A DNA stretch of 64,000 bases from Nyssa sinensis (lineage: Eukaryota; Streptophyta; Magnoliopsida; Cornales; Nyssaceae). The notes under the pieces were generated by a model. That model was given only the letters and a program-made list of their open reading frames with translations, was not told the DNA's origin and searched no databases. The translations under genes and the position numbers were made by a program. The stretch covers positions 804,501-868,500 of the forward strand of contig CM018031.1 of NCBI GenBank assembly GCA_008638375.1, given 5' to 3'. This document shows positions 13,569 through 25,675 of this stretch, in pieces. Numbering within the stretch: the stretch's first letter is position 1; each line of letters begins with the position of its first letter.

Positions 13569-15102
13569 ATTAAATTTGTCTGTCAAAAATATATAATTCA
13601 AGCCTAGTGTCTAAGGAAATTTTTTTTATTTGAACCAGGCTAATCAATATCTTTCATGTGAAAGAATTGTCTGACTTCAAGAAAATTAAAAAAAAAAAAA
13701 AATGGTCTTGATTTGGTTCATAAAATTACTGCATGAATTGGGTGGACCCAAAAATTATTCCGTGTGAAAAGCAACAGGTATTTTGGCACAGTAGATGGTT
13801 GTTAAGAATAATTGCATTAGGGTGTCTTCAACTGGGTAGCTGTCTTTTGTAGGTCTGAAAATTAGGTGATGGGAAATTATTATTAAATAATAAAGCGATG
13901 GGATCAGATTGGGGGGAGCAAGGAGATGTTTCATTTTCAAAGCTCTCTATTTCACAATTGGTAACCCATCTTTATCTTATTCTTGGAGACTCAGACTCAG
14001 CTTCTCCCAATGAAAATGAAATCCTTCACCATGACATGCCCTTTCCACTCTCTCTTCAATTATCAAATACTAATCATGATATATAATTACTCAATAGTGC
14101 CAAAATGTCTCTACATCACGAGAAGTAACCTCAGGGACCCAATCAGTTCCAAGTGGTCCTGAAATTGTACGATCATAACATGCCCCATTTATGCTTTCTT
14201 TTTCTTTCTTTTTTTTTTTAAAAAAAAAAGGGAAAAAAAAGCCTAATCTAAATTTGTCCTTCCACAGGCATGTGAGTTCCATGCTCACCCGCAATTTGTC
14301 CATAACTGGCTTGGGGCTCTCCAATTAGAGAATACTACAAACAAATCATCCAGGACGATCCACAAAACCAACAAAAAAGGGTAAGATAAGGCCTAGAGAC
14401 TACAATAGTTTTATTCACAACCAGAGCCATCAAAAACTAATGCAGGCCCCTTCTACAATCTTCCAATGAGAGAAATTGACTCAAAAATCACTGCTATCCA
14501 CAATTCCATACTACACACACACAATTTCCTCTCATAAATCATCCCTCTAAATGAAACAGACCACAATAATTCTGAATTTTAGGATAATGTGTTTAGGGAT
14601 GATTTTCCACATAAAACCGTAAAATATCTCTTAACATTTCCAAAATACTACCAATGAGTAATAAACGATAGAATGAAACTCAACCTAACTCAAAAAAGTC
14701 TTATCTCATTTATCTTAGGTCGGTTATATGAATAATGTTTCACCATTCAACTCTATTTAAAACCATTCTTGCAGTTAGAATAGAATCAAACAATTCTGTA
14801 AATCTAAATCACATTTACACAATTTCAGCAAGAGCAAGAAGCAAGAAAGTTTAAGGTTAGAAGCAAACATTAATTTTATTGATCCTCTGTACAATATATC
14901 TTGCCTATAATTCTGGTTGACATGCCCAGATGGATACATCAAGACAGGTTTACGTCTAACTATTGTATGGTTAGAATTTTGAAAGTAATTATTTCGCCCT
15001 TGAAAGCAATGCTAACCACACAGTACGTTATTTCTCTTTTTTGAACACCATGTAAAAGGTTAAAGGCGAAAAGATATATACACACAAAAATATCAAACTT
15101 AT
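13569..15102. other. Non-coding; downstream region of the J20-like gene
   Basis: AT-rich with short spurious frames. The right-hand end must contain the 3' untranslated region of the minus-strand J-protein gene that ends at 15103; I cannot fix its polyadenylation site. The fragment 'ccaagtggtcctgaaattgtacgatcataacatgcccc' near 14148 resembles one near 11508. Confidence 0.45.
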
Positions 15103-17038
15103 TCATGATTCATCCCTTTGCCTGCGCATTCGTGCTCCCCATGACACATTTCCACTCGTGTCCTTGTTCATGCTTCTTCTCTTGAGCTCTGATAGCTGAG
15201 ACTGCCAACGGCTCTTCCACTCGCAATTCTCCTCCATTGGCTGATTGCAAAAAGAGCGCATATTAATACACAGTGACAGAAGAAATAATAGTCCAAATCT
15301 TAAAGATATGCTATGCTACCAAAAAACAGATGGTCTCTTTACATTATCACAAGCACAAATGGTCTTTTCCAACATGGATACACGATGTCAGACAAGGAAA
15401 TTACCCCAAGGCATAGACATCCCAGGACACAGGTGTGTGTCAATGCGAGTACCAGCGTAATTTTGTTTGTAACATATGTATTTATCTATGTTATGCAGAA
15501 GAACCATAAAAAGAAAAAAATTATGAAAATAAAAACTTAGTTAAGTTTGTTGACAAAAAAATGCAGGGTGCCCTATAGGCCCTGTAATTCTGCACATTAA
15601 ATAACAAGACAGGTGCTAAATCCACAAGTGTCCAAGACACCAATGACCAACCTCTCCATAGGGAGAAATGTCCTATAAATCATAGCAAATATCGAGGTTT
15701 TGAAAACCAGATATTCCCAAACTTGATGTGGAAGAGAAAACTATAATATACACACACTATAAAATACAAAGGCCAAATCACAATTACCCCAAAATTGATG
15801 AACTAAAACTACATTAGTTCTTCCAAATCAACCCAAATACAATCACTATAAATACTCTAAAGATGATTATGGCCCCAAATTTGATAAATTGAATCGTAAA
15901 GAACAGTAAAGTTCTATTGGAAATATACAAATTTGTCTATAAATATTTACAAATTCTCATGAAAGCACTCATCAAATTAAAATCGCATGAATCCAAGATA
16001 AGCCACTAAAATTTTGCAACCAAATGATATCTAAGCATTAAGTTCAGCATATGAAGCAAACAACCCCTGACTGCTAAACCTAAACGAATACATAACTGAT
16101 GGGAGAAATGAAGAAACTATTGGCACGAATCTCAAAAGATTCAATTATTGAGTTATATAACTTGAACCAATATATACATACACATGTAAATATGTATGTA
16201 GAATCGTAGATACATTCAATTTACTAACACCAAACAAAAAAACATCCAATTTCTTTAGTGTTGAACCCCAAAACAACCCATAAATCCACACGTCAAAACA
16301 CACCAATAACAATACAAACTAACCCACAATAAATCTAATTTGCGTGTTTCACACACACATGTAGAACAATAATCGAATATAAATAACAAAGAATTCAGCA
16401 AGAAAACCCCAAATCCTCCAAAACCCAAATCAATTCCCACCAAATAACATCAAAGCAAACCAAAAACACACACAAACCCACATCAGAACAGACCAAGAAC
16501 ACCACCAAATTAACACAGAAAAAACAAACAATTAGCAAAATACCTCATCACTCTGGTAACGTCTTCGAGCCGAAAACGCGAGGTGTATCCCCCTGGCCAT
16601 GTCACTGTCGTACAAAGCCCTCCGCCTCGGATCCAACAACGTCTCGTACGCTTCCTGCACCCGTATGAACCTCTGCGTGTACTCCTCGACTCGATCCGGA
16701 GGCGACACGTCCGGGTGATACTTCCGGGCCAATTGCTTGTACGCTTGTTTGATCTCCACCAGCGTCCCCGTCTCCGAGATGCCCAGAAGCTCGTAGAAGC
16801 TCATCATCTCCATGAGCGGCGGCGATGTAACAAAGCCATCGTTGATCGTCGCCTTGGTTCTAAGAGAACCGACCTGGGTTTGGATGGCAACCCGGGGCTT
16901 TGGAAGGTGGGTGGTGAAGGAAAAGCGGAGAAACGAGTCAGGGATGGAGGTGCGCGCTGGGAGCGGAAGGGTTGGCTGTGTAGGAAGCAGAGCGAAGCGA
17001 GGGTCGCTTCTGGTTATCAATCCATAGTTGCAACACAT
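15103..17038 (-). CDS. Plastid J-domain co-chaperone, J20/DnaJ C20 type, two exons
   Basis: Likely chloroplast J-protein that recruits client proteins to plastid Hsp70. In Arabidopsis, J20 targets deoxyxylulose 5-phosphate synthase for refolding or Clp degradation. Exon 1 is 17038-16544 and exon 2 is 15240-15103, joined by a GT..AG intron (15241-16543), giving 210 residues. Residues 1-65 are rich in Ser/Thr/Arg/Pro and poor in acids, like a transit peptide. The J domain spans about 81-144 (MSFYELLGI to RRRALYD) with the invariant HPD at 108-110. Exon 2 encodes a conserved C-terminal tail, with EWKSRWQSQLSELKRRSMN and SWGARMRRQRDES, which is what points to J20 rather than to any other short J-protein. 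There are no Gly/Phe or zinc-finger regions, so it is a type III J-protein. Confidence 0.88.
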
Positions 17039-18422
17039 CTCCTCTCTCTGAGTCTCTGATTCTCTCCAAGGTCAATTTCCATACATAAATATAGTTTTAT
17101 ACACACGCAACATATATATCCCCCTGTATTCTTGCCCTTCTTTTTTTCTGCTAGCTTTTATTTTCTCATCTTTTTTAAATAATGTGGAGATCGAAGAAGG
17201 TCCGGTAAGGGAGTGTTTTTTAGGCCATCCGAAATCCTTTTACTAATTTTCTTGATTAAATATACATTTAAAAATATGTGTAGATTAAATATATATATTA
17301 AGAAGGTGTCAATACGAACATGGCATGATTAATTAATGTGTTATATGTCTAATTTATAATTTTTAAATAAATAATTATTTTATTTTTTTTAAAGTGTAAG
17401 AATGGTCTTCAAATTTAATGGACTTGTAATGTGAAGCAAAATAAAGTGAATCTCTTTAAATAAGTTAAAAAATTTGATAATTTTTTTTTCTTAATTTTAG
17501 TAATACATGATATTTTGGGTCATCTTATATGTATGCTCATTTCATATGTTTGTGCGATAAAATGGTTCTAAGGATTTTGCTAGCAAAGAAAATTGAACCG
17601 TTTATTAAATGTTTTAGACTCGTTTAAGACATAAACTCATTTATACTTAACTCAAAATCACTAACTTTGTATCATGTCAAAAATTAACATGTCTAATGCG
17701 ATTTTGCTTTAAAAAAAGTTGATTTAAAAATATATTTTAAACATACACCTTTATGTTAAACTTACTCAACTTTATATTTCACTCTATCCAACCCATATCT
17801 AATTTATCATATTTCATAAAATTTTAAAAATTCTTAATAAAATATCTTCAAGTGATGTTTGTATAAACTTCTATTGAAAAAAACGCTTTTAAAAATGAAA
17901 GTAAGAGAAATTAATAAATAAAAGAAAAAAGTAACAGTGGAGGGTCAAAAACAGTTTGAGAGAGAAGGAGTAGAAAAAATTACACTTTGTTTTTGTTTTT
18001 TTATGGGATAAAGCATATGATTTTGGGACACTTTTAAAAACATAATGCATTAAGGATAAAAGATATATCATTAAGATTTATTTAATCGGTTTTACAGTTT
18101 TTTCATTTAAATTGATATTCAATTAACAAATTTTACACTAGTTAGCAAGAGGAAAATGAAATAAAAGGAAAATGAGAGAAAGAAACACCAAGAATGCAAA
18201 AAATAGATATATTCTAGAAAATATACATACTATTAAGTAAAAAATTATTGTTTAGATTCACATGAGTATCAGGCCAACAAATTATGAAAAGGATGTTTTA
18301 AAAAATTATCATACATATATATATATATATATATAAATAACTCTATAAATCTTTGTCAACAAAATATTAAATTAATTATAATGCCTAGTTAATGTACCTA
18401 TGATAATATTAATTAAAAGCTG
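17039..18422. other. Promoter side of the J20-like gene and intergenic DNA
   Basis: The first ~100 bases are pyrimidine/purine-rich leader of the minus-strand J-protein gene. The rest is AT-rich non-coding DNA, including an (AT)n microsatellite at 18315-18335. Confidence 0.5.
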
Positions 18423-18629
18423 TTGATTGAAAACAAAGAAATAGAACAATTTAAATCTGTCAAAGGCCAAAACTTGATTACAACTTATTTAAATTTGTTT
18501 GTGGTGTGGCATTTGTTTTTCTTGCCGTCACACCAAAACACCCCGGAAAATCATCTACTTAATTATGTCATGTTTGGAAAGAACAAATGCTTAAAAATGG
18601 CCCTAATGAGTTTCAAAACAATATCTTGT

Positions 18630-19833
18630 GGAGTTATAGTGACATGTGGACCAATAAAAGTAATTTATATAGAATATTAATGTGCTCAAGCAACCTAAGG
18701 GAAGAAAGCTCTGATATTGTATTAGGGTTTTTAAAAGGGGCAAGGAAGGAATTAGATATGAAGCGTGTTAGAGTAAGTATTCCATTCCATTTTTCAACTG
18801 GATCCAAGTTTGTTCCCACACTTTTAATTTCATATTCCTCATCAAAATCAATAGAGGCAATTAAGCCAAACTCACTTACTTCCAAATCAAAGGTGTCCAT
18901 TTCGTCATCATCTCAAGTTGCCACAAATGCCCTTTTTGCACCATTAGCCTTATCCCTTGGAGCATTACAATTGGTGGAGATGTGACCATATTGATGGCAG
19001 TTGTAGCATTTGCCTGTTTTCTTCTTCTATCTTTGTTTTGAAGATTATTCTTCCTCTTTCATTTTGATTGTTTCTTCTTTCGGCATTTCTTTGTTGAAGA
19101 AATCTTTTAAATCTCCTTGTTAAGAGCGCTATGTCCCCTTCGTCTTCATTTTCGGATTAAACTTCCTTATCTAGGGTAGAGGCTTGAAAAACAATTCCCT
19201 TTTAGAGATTGTCTTCATCTTCTTCTTCTAGCATCATCTCATGAGTGATGACTGAGCCTAGAAGTTGCTCCAACGAGTGTACATATTTATAATCTTCTCA
19301 TTTGGTTTCATTTTGAATAATTCATATTTACGTAGGAGAGAATTAGTCTTTGAATCCTTAACTTGATTAGTTCCCTCATGGTGTCCCAAATTTCTTTTTC
19401 CGTTTCACAAATGGATATTCTATTAAATTCTTTCGGCCTTAATCTACAAAACAAGGTGTTAATGGTCTTAGCATTTAAACATCAATTTTTTTTCTTTATC
19501 ATCCCATTTATTTTTAGGTTTAGAAATTCTTACCCCTTCTACAACAGTGGTTGGAGGGTCATGTCCATTTTCGACCATATCCCAAACCTTAAAGTTAATC
19601 GATTGGATGTAGATTCTCATTCGTGCTTTCCAATAGTTATAGTTGTTGCCATTGAACCATAGAGGTCGTGATGTTGATTGGCCTTCACTATGAGTTAGCA
19701 TTGAAGAGGTTGCCATTTCGATCTCCTTTGAGTTGTTACACTCAAAATTTTGAGTTAACATTGAAGAGGTTGCCATTTGGATCTCCTTTGAGTTGTTACA
19801 CTCAAAATTGAAGGACCAAATTCTGAGACCAAT
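18630..19833 (-). mobile_element. Ty1/Copia gag remnant with zinc knuckle and primer-binding site
   Basis: On the minus strand, frames from 19776 down encode a Copia gag N-terminus with PLWFNGNNYNYWKARMRIYI and KNKWDDKEKKLMFKC (DUF4219/UBN2 type). Near 18980-19020 lies a CCHC zinc knuckle, CYNCHQYGHISTNC, followed by an acidic segment. The stretch between is frameshifted. Just inside the LTR at 19834 is TTGGTCTCAGAATTTGG, a decayed tRNA-Met primer-binding site. No pol genes follow, so the element is truncated. Confidence 0.75.
19691..19810 (-). repeat. 60-bp tandem duplication in the Copia gag start
   Basis: Positions 19691-19750 and 19751-19810 are nearly identical at an exact 60-bp offset (a few mismatches). 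Because 60 is a multiple of three, the gag start codon region is duplicated in frame: MATSSMLT occurs twice, 20 residues apart. Confidence 0.85.
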
Positions 19834-20490
19834 TGAAAGTGCAACCTAGAAGGGGTGAATAGGTTGTACCTCCAATTCTTTTGACTTATTTGAAATTTCT
19901 TGAGATAGAAGGAGAATAGGAGAATCAGCAAATCGGTAGACACAAGATTTATAGAGGTTCAGCCCTTAACGATAGCCTACGTCCACTTTTAGGTAATGAT
20001 TCCTTAATCCAATCACCCAAAATCCTAACTCTTGATTTGGGGAAAGTTTCACTGATTAGAATCTCACACACTTTACAATGTCTTCTCCTCCTCAATACAA
20101 TCAATCGGTTGATCTAGAGCTAGTCTCTACAACAAGTACACAATGTGGAGTAAGTACAAGAAAGAAGAGAGAATACCCTCTAGTTTGGGTAGATACAACA
20201 ACGAATTTTTCACAATATTGGTGCTACTAATGAATACAAAGTAGAAGTCAATGCACCATACCTAACTCTCACAAGGAGGCTAATAAATACAAAGATTAAA
20301 AGCAAGCCTCCTGAAAAAGGGATAGAAGATTGGAACTTTTGAGAGAGTTGAGTTGACACTTGAAAGCTTTACAATGATTCTTTAAAATTTCAAAAAAATG
20401 TCTTGACATGTATATGTAGAGCTCTTAGAAAATATGCATAAAAAGGGCTCATTTGAAGTGTCCAATAAATAGTCAACTAGTCCGCAACGA
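19834..20490 (-). mobile_element. LTR of the second Copia remnant
   Basis: On the minus strand the LTR ends with CACCCCTTCTAGGTTGCACTTTCA at 19834, directly before the primer-binding site. The 'ctagaaggggtgaatagg' segment resembles the edge of the solo LTR at 5222. The far border near 20490 is only an estimate. Confidence 0.5.
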
Positions 20491-23400
20491 CTAATTTGAC
20501 ATCATCTTTATTAATTTATCATCATTTCACTTACATTATGTGTTGGCTAATATTTGCTTAAATTTCTGTTAGTTTATTTTGATTGTACTGAACATTATAA
20601 TCTTAAATCATCATTTTTACGTTATGTTTGTCTGTTTGGGTGGACAATCTGGGAAGAGATTTGATGTTAAAAAGGGAATTAGAAATTCTCAACTTTAAAA
20701 TCCTTTGTTAATCTATAAAATAAAATTAAAAAAAAATTAAGTATTAAGAAACATGAATTAATATTTTTTTAAAAAAATAATATTAAAAACATATGCAAGT
20801 TTTTGTATATATATAAATAATAGTAAAAATATAAATTGAAAGCACACAGGGGATTGAATTTCATCTGCAATATATGTGAGATCTACAAATATATAGTTTT
20901 TATAATTATATGATCAGATTTTTAAAAATCTTGTCCATTTAATTATTAGAGATTCATTTAGTAATAATTAATTTGTTTAAATTTTAGGTAATCAAATTTA
21001 TATTTATTACTGAGTTTTATTTTGGTCATAATTTGGGTAATGGCGATAATGGTGTTGCTTTTAGCACTTCAAAGGACGTTTGCCTCTTATTATTAAAGTT
21101 TTTTAGTGACTAAGATTGGAAAAAAGTGTTATTTATCTTAGTGGTTATGCTTCTTGTCATTTGTCACTTCCCTTCGATTAATGAAAGGCTATGAACGCAT
21201 CTTAAATTCAACAGTCAATTTTACCGTCTCATCTACTTTAATTTAATGATTGGGTTTGAAATTGAATACATCAGGCAAATTGGTTGGTGGCTGGCTGATA
21301 CAATGGGGGAGATGGTACCTAACACAACGGCGGCTCCCCTCACCCAATCACACATCACATTAGGTGAAAGTAAATGGGTCATAAATCATTATTCTTGTAT
21401 AAACATCAACAAGACAGAAATTTACTTATTTTGTTACTTATGTTAACTCTTGGTGTAAAAACTTTAAAAAGTGTTAGTTTATATATAAATTAAAGTATTT
21501 TTTATTAATAACTTGTATATTTATTTTCACAACCAAAAAAAAAAAAAAACCCTCTTGTATATTTGCTTGAGATGAATCTAAAAAGGTTAGCCAATCATTG
21601 GGATTGATGGTATTAAATCTCATTTAAAATCCCTTTTTTTATCTTTAAGAGACTTGTAAAAGTTTATTGTAACTGTACATGTGACATATCGTCCGATTGA
21701 AAGATATGGTATTCCGGATGTAATAAAAAAAAATTCCATGTAAATGTTTCTTTTATTAGGTACCATCCCATAATTCCATTCCCATGGAAGTCAGGAAGAA
21801 CCTGAAATTTGTCTTTGAATCGAGCTCAAATTTTATATGTATGTATTCTCTCAAGTATATTTTATCAAGTTAAAATAATCTTGCGTCCATGCGCATGCTT
21901 ATTAGGCCCATATGTAGATCTTGAAAAGGATGTTTGTGGAAAAGAAAACTGAAAAACAAAATAGAATAAGTAAAAGTGCACCACTCCGTCTCAACTACAT
22001 ATATATATATATATATATATATAAAATAAATACCTAATCAGCCTATGATAATGCAAGTGTAATACTCTGTTGACTGGAGAGAGATTGCTTATATTTTATT
22101 CAAGATTGATTTGCTTGTGTGTGGAAAAGGCAACTTCTGAAAAAGAAACAGCCTTCAAAGAGTGGTCTGGCAATGTGAATGGCCTCCGCTTCACTAATGA
22201 TCACTTGAGCTTTATCATTACTCACTTGCATTTGACTTTAATGAGTAAAAATAAAATAACAATTGAAAGGCATACTAATGTTAGATTGAGCCAAACAAAC
22301 AAACCTATATTACAGGTGATTCTAATTTTGCAAATTTATTTAAGAAAATGAAAAATAATAACATGAAAAGTAAAAAATTATCATATGTCACTTTCATTTT
22401 TTTTTATCCCAACTTTTTTTTTTTTTAACTTGAAACCTTAATTAACTCGATAAACTATCCTATTAAAGAGATTGTACTCTCGTCTTTTCCCTTGATCTTC
22501 TTTTTCTTACTATTGCAAACCCTAAATAGTGTTGTTTGATTGTTGGCCAAGCGTCAAAGGATTAAATCAAACATGGATTAATTTTATATATCATATTAAA
22601 AAAAATATATTATGACTTTATATATTATATAAGTTTTATACATTATAACATACTACTTTATTTATATACATAATATAAATCAATATTACAACTTTAGATT
22701 AAGAATTTGTAAATCCAAATTCAATAATTTTCTTAATAAATAAGGTTTTGATCATTCCTCATCCGCTCCGTTCCCCGAACACCATATACAAAAGACTAAT
22801 CAAAATAAAACTCACTTTAAAGTGCCCCCAGCTTTTATCTTCTTGGCTAGCTAAGTGCTCACAAGTTTACCAGAACGCCCCATTTACAAGTCAAACTGAC
22901 GTCATAGCCGCACAACAGAAGCACAACTCAAATCTGAATTATTTTGTCACTAGAAGACTCGGCTCACTACTCATATTATTAACAATTTTTAGTTTCTAAC
23001 AAAGTGGAACCCTAGAAAACGAAGAGCAGTCACAACCCAGACCAATTAAAAAAAAAGGGTTGAAAATTTAGGGGCCTAGCTCAGGCATTATCTGGAAATT
23101 CAGTAGTTGAAAACAGCATGTTTCACAAATCAATATAAGCCAAGCCTACAAATTTCACCAGCTAGCAGCTATAGTTTAGTTCTGCAAAATCAACTCAACT
23201 ACCTTTACTTTATAAGTTGTTTTTTTCCCCAATAATATACGGGCGAAATTAAGAAGATTATAACCTGTCAAATAAATCTTAACCAATATCCTAATTGACA
23301 GGCCTAAGGACCTTTCAACAGGCTTTCTGGGAAGACCTCCAAATACTGAGAAACAGTTCGCACCGCTACATAAAATCATGTGAATGAAATCAATTTATGC

Positions 23401-23504
23401 TTGTGAGTTCCGAATCTAGTAGCTAAAAACAATACAAAAAATCTCTTCAGCCTGGTGGGTGCTTGTTTCTTCATCTAGAGCAATCATACTTGCACAGATA
23501 AAGA
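20491..23504. other. Non-coding intergenic DNA
   Basis: AT-rich stretch with only short, unsupported frames and an (AT)n microsatellite at about 21999-22024. I see no gene. Confidence 0.5.
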
Positions 23505-23530
23505 AGAGAGGAGAGAGAGAGAGAGAGAGA
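23505..23530. repeat. (GA)n microsatellite
   Basis: An almost pure run of GA dinucleotides in an intergenic position. Confidence 0.9.
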
Positions 23531-23629
23531 TCCCCATTATGCTGATTGCATTAAGCCCGGAGTTGGGAACCAGGGTTTCAGCTCAGTCCATCATATCCAC
23601 AGCACACCCTAACAAGTAAGATAAGAACA

Positions 23630-23707
23630 GGGGGGAAGGGGAGAAGTATGAAAAGAAAAGGGAAGGGGGGGAAGGGGAGAAGTATGAAAAGAAAAGGGAA
23701 GGGGGGG
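23630..23707. repeat. 36-bp purine-rich tandem duplication
   Basis: The unit 'ggggaaggggagaagtatg' with its continuation 'aaaagaaaagggaa' occurs twice at a 36-bp offset. The strong purine bias gives a proline/serine-rich reading frame on the other strand that is not a gene. Confidence 0.85.
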
Positions 23708-23770
23708 AAAAAGGAGAAAAAAAAAAAAAAGAATTAAGACACACAGAGAGAGAGAGAGTATTGGTTTTAG

Positions 23771-25519
23771 ACACTGATCAAATCAAGCACTACACTTAAA
23801 GTAAAGATAGACAAACTTTACTAGTGCCAAATTTCAATTTTCAAGACACACAAAAACATGATCTCCATTATTTCCCACTGGGGCTACAACTCTGGTCCCT
23901 GCTCCCCTCGTGAATGTTTTTACATGTGCAATCAACGCTTCTAAAACATGCATTAAAGATCTTTACACGTAATATGCACTCTTTCCTAGTTGAAATCCAA
24001 AAAAACCAGATGTTTGGACTACAAATTGCATGACCAGAAGAATGACAAACCACAAACCATGATAATAATAATGTAAGAAACCCAAATAATGGTAGCAATT
24101 CTTGTAGTTGTAGTAAAATTAAATATACAAGTAAATAATAACTATATAATAGACACAATAACCTAGGTTTTGTGGCCCCAAACAAGAAAGGCACAGTAAC
24201 AATTACAAAAGCAACACACAAGTTTGTGTAGATATCATAGTATATATTAAATAAATATTGGACAAGGTCAGGCAACCCACCAAATTCATTAAAAAAACAC
24301 ATGGTCAAACACATTTCATAAAAACTGAAGCACCAATTAACATATCAAGTCCCACATCTAAGAAAACTATACCCAACAATGTCACCTCAAAAAAAAAATA
24401 AATAAATAAAAATTACCTGTTAGAAAACAAGATTCGAATTTCACCATGAAATTAAGTACAGTTACTTAACCAATCTGGCTCATACTCAACAAGGCGCAAT
24501 AGTGATGATAGTCATCTCAGCAACATCTGGTTGAAGTCAGCTTACAAGTAGCTTACCTAACCAGACAATTTCCAGAGGAAAAGGAAAATAGAGAAGAAAA
24601 GAGAAAGAAAAAATGCCAAAAAAAGAAAAAAAAAAAAAAAAGATGAGGAAAGGAGTAAGGCACAGGGTTTAAGAAATAATGGCATATATTAAAAACTTAA
24701 ACTTCATAAGAAATGTCTCAACCCATATAATATTCAGGTAACACTCCCATTTCTAGAATTGGTCGGAAAGCTTAACAGCAGAAGCTCCTGCAATAGAACT
24801 ACCAAAATCTGCAACTGCATACCTTCATACACAATAAGAAAAACAACCCTGCCAAATTGATCTGATAAAGCGCCAACGGAAACCAGCCTCTAAAACCTGC
24901 ATGTGTTTGGCACGTGACAGGCCCACCACACCATTAAAGGTAAATAAAATGGAGCCCAATATCAGGCACATCAAAGAAAAGCCCTATACTTACCCCCCTA
25001 ACTCTTCAGTGAAAGCAAATAAGAAAATAAAAGATGGACCTGACCGACTTAAGGGAATGGACTTTTGGAAAACAAACCTACAGTGCAGTTTCATCTTCTC
25101 AGTTATAGAAGTATGCTTATCTTCACCAAAGGACATACATGCAGCAACTTAATTAGATCACAGTCCTGCAATTGTTTAAATGTAAATACCTATTCTATAC
25201 TATCAATGATTTCAAGACTTCACAGAGAAACTAACACTTAACAGATTATAGTAATCATAAAGGAATAATAGAACATGCAGTCTCACAATAATTGTCAAGA
25301 TAGACACATCAATCACGAAATTAACTACCTAACGATAGAAGTAATAGTCCAACATACATCAAGCTGTTAAAGAAGTTTGCTAGAAACATTGCACAGTCGA
25401 CCCCAGAAGGGGGAGCACAACACTTCTTGAAATTCTTTTATCATATCAAGGTCAACTCAGACACTAAAAGCCAATTTGTTCCAAACTGGACCTGCAAAAG
25501 AAACAAACAGAGAGCATTT
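23771..25519. other. Non-coding DNA downstream of the IRR-like gene
   Basis: No recognisable protein. One frame on the minus strand (23868-24314) is hydrophobic but has no family signature, and I treat it as chance. Part of this stretch could belong to an extended 3' untranslated region: 'TTTGTTTCTTTTGCAG' on the minus strand near 25490-25505 looks like a splice acceptor. Confidence 0.4.
24385..24485 (-). mobile_element. SINE-like, tRNA-derived fragment
   Basis: On the minus strand the order is 'gagccagattggttaagtaac', then 'ggtgaaattcgaatctt' and an A/T-rich tail. These resemble polymerase III box A and box B (consensus GGTTCRANNCC) at the spacing seen in tRNA-derived SINEs. No target-site duplication was found, so this is tentative. 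Confidence 0.35.
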
Positions 25520-25675
25520 TTTATTGTAAGAGGAGCCAAAAACCCACGGAATAATTGAGCACCAAATGAAACACCAAATGATCTTCTAAGAGAGCCCTTC
25601 TTCCAGGAACCAGGATCTGTTTCCTAAGAGAGTCCAAACTATAATAAATTCCCGTGGTGAATCTTCACATTCTTC
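25520..25675 (-). promoter_or_regulatory. Probable 3' untranslated region and poly(A) signal of the IRR-like gene
   Basis: Downstream of the TGA at 25676, the minus strand is non-coding and reaches an AATAAA-like hexamer near 25520. A splice acceptor-like sequence slightly further on means that a longer, spliced 3' region cannot be excluded. Confidence 0.3.

Noticed and set aside
16583..17059. 158-codon open frame on the plus strand over exon 1 of the J-protein gene
   Set aside because: It is the antisense shadow of a conserved J-domain exon; GC-rich coding sequence often leaves the other strand open.
23868..24314. 148-codon hydrophobic open frame on the minus strand
   Set aside because: No family signature, no splice or codon support, and AT-rich DNA readily produces hydrophobic chance frames.
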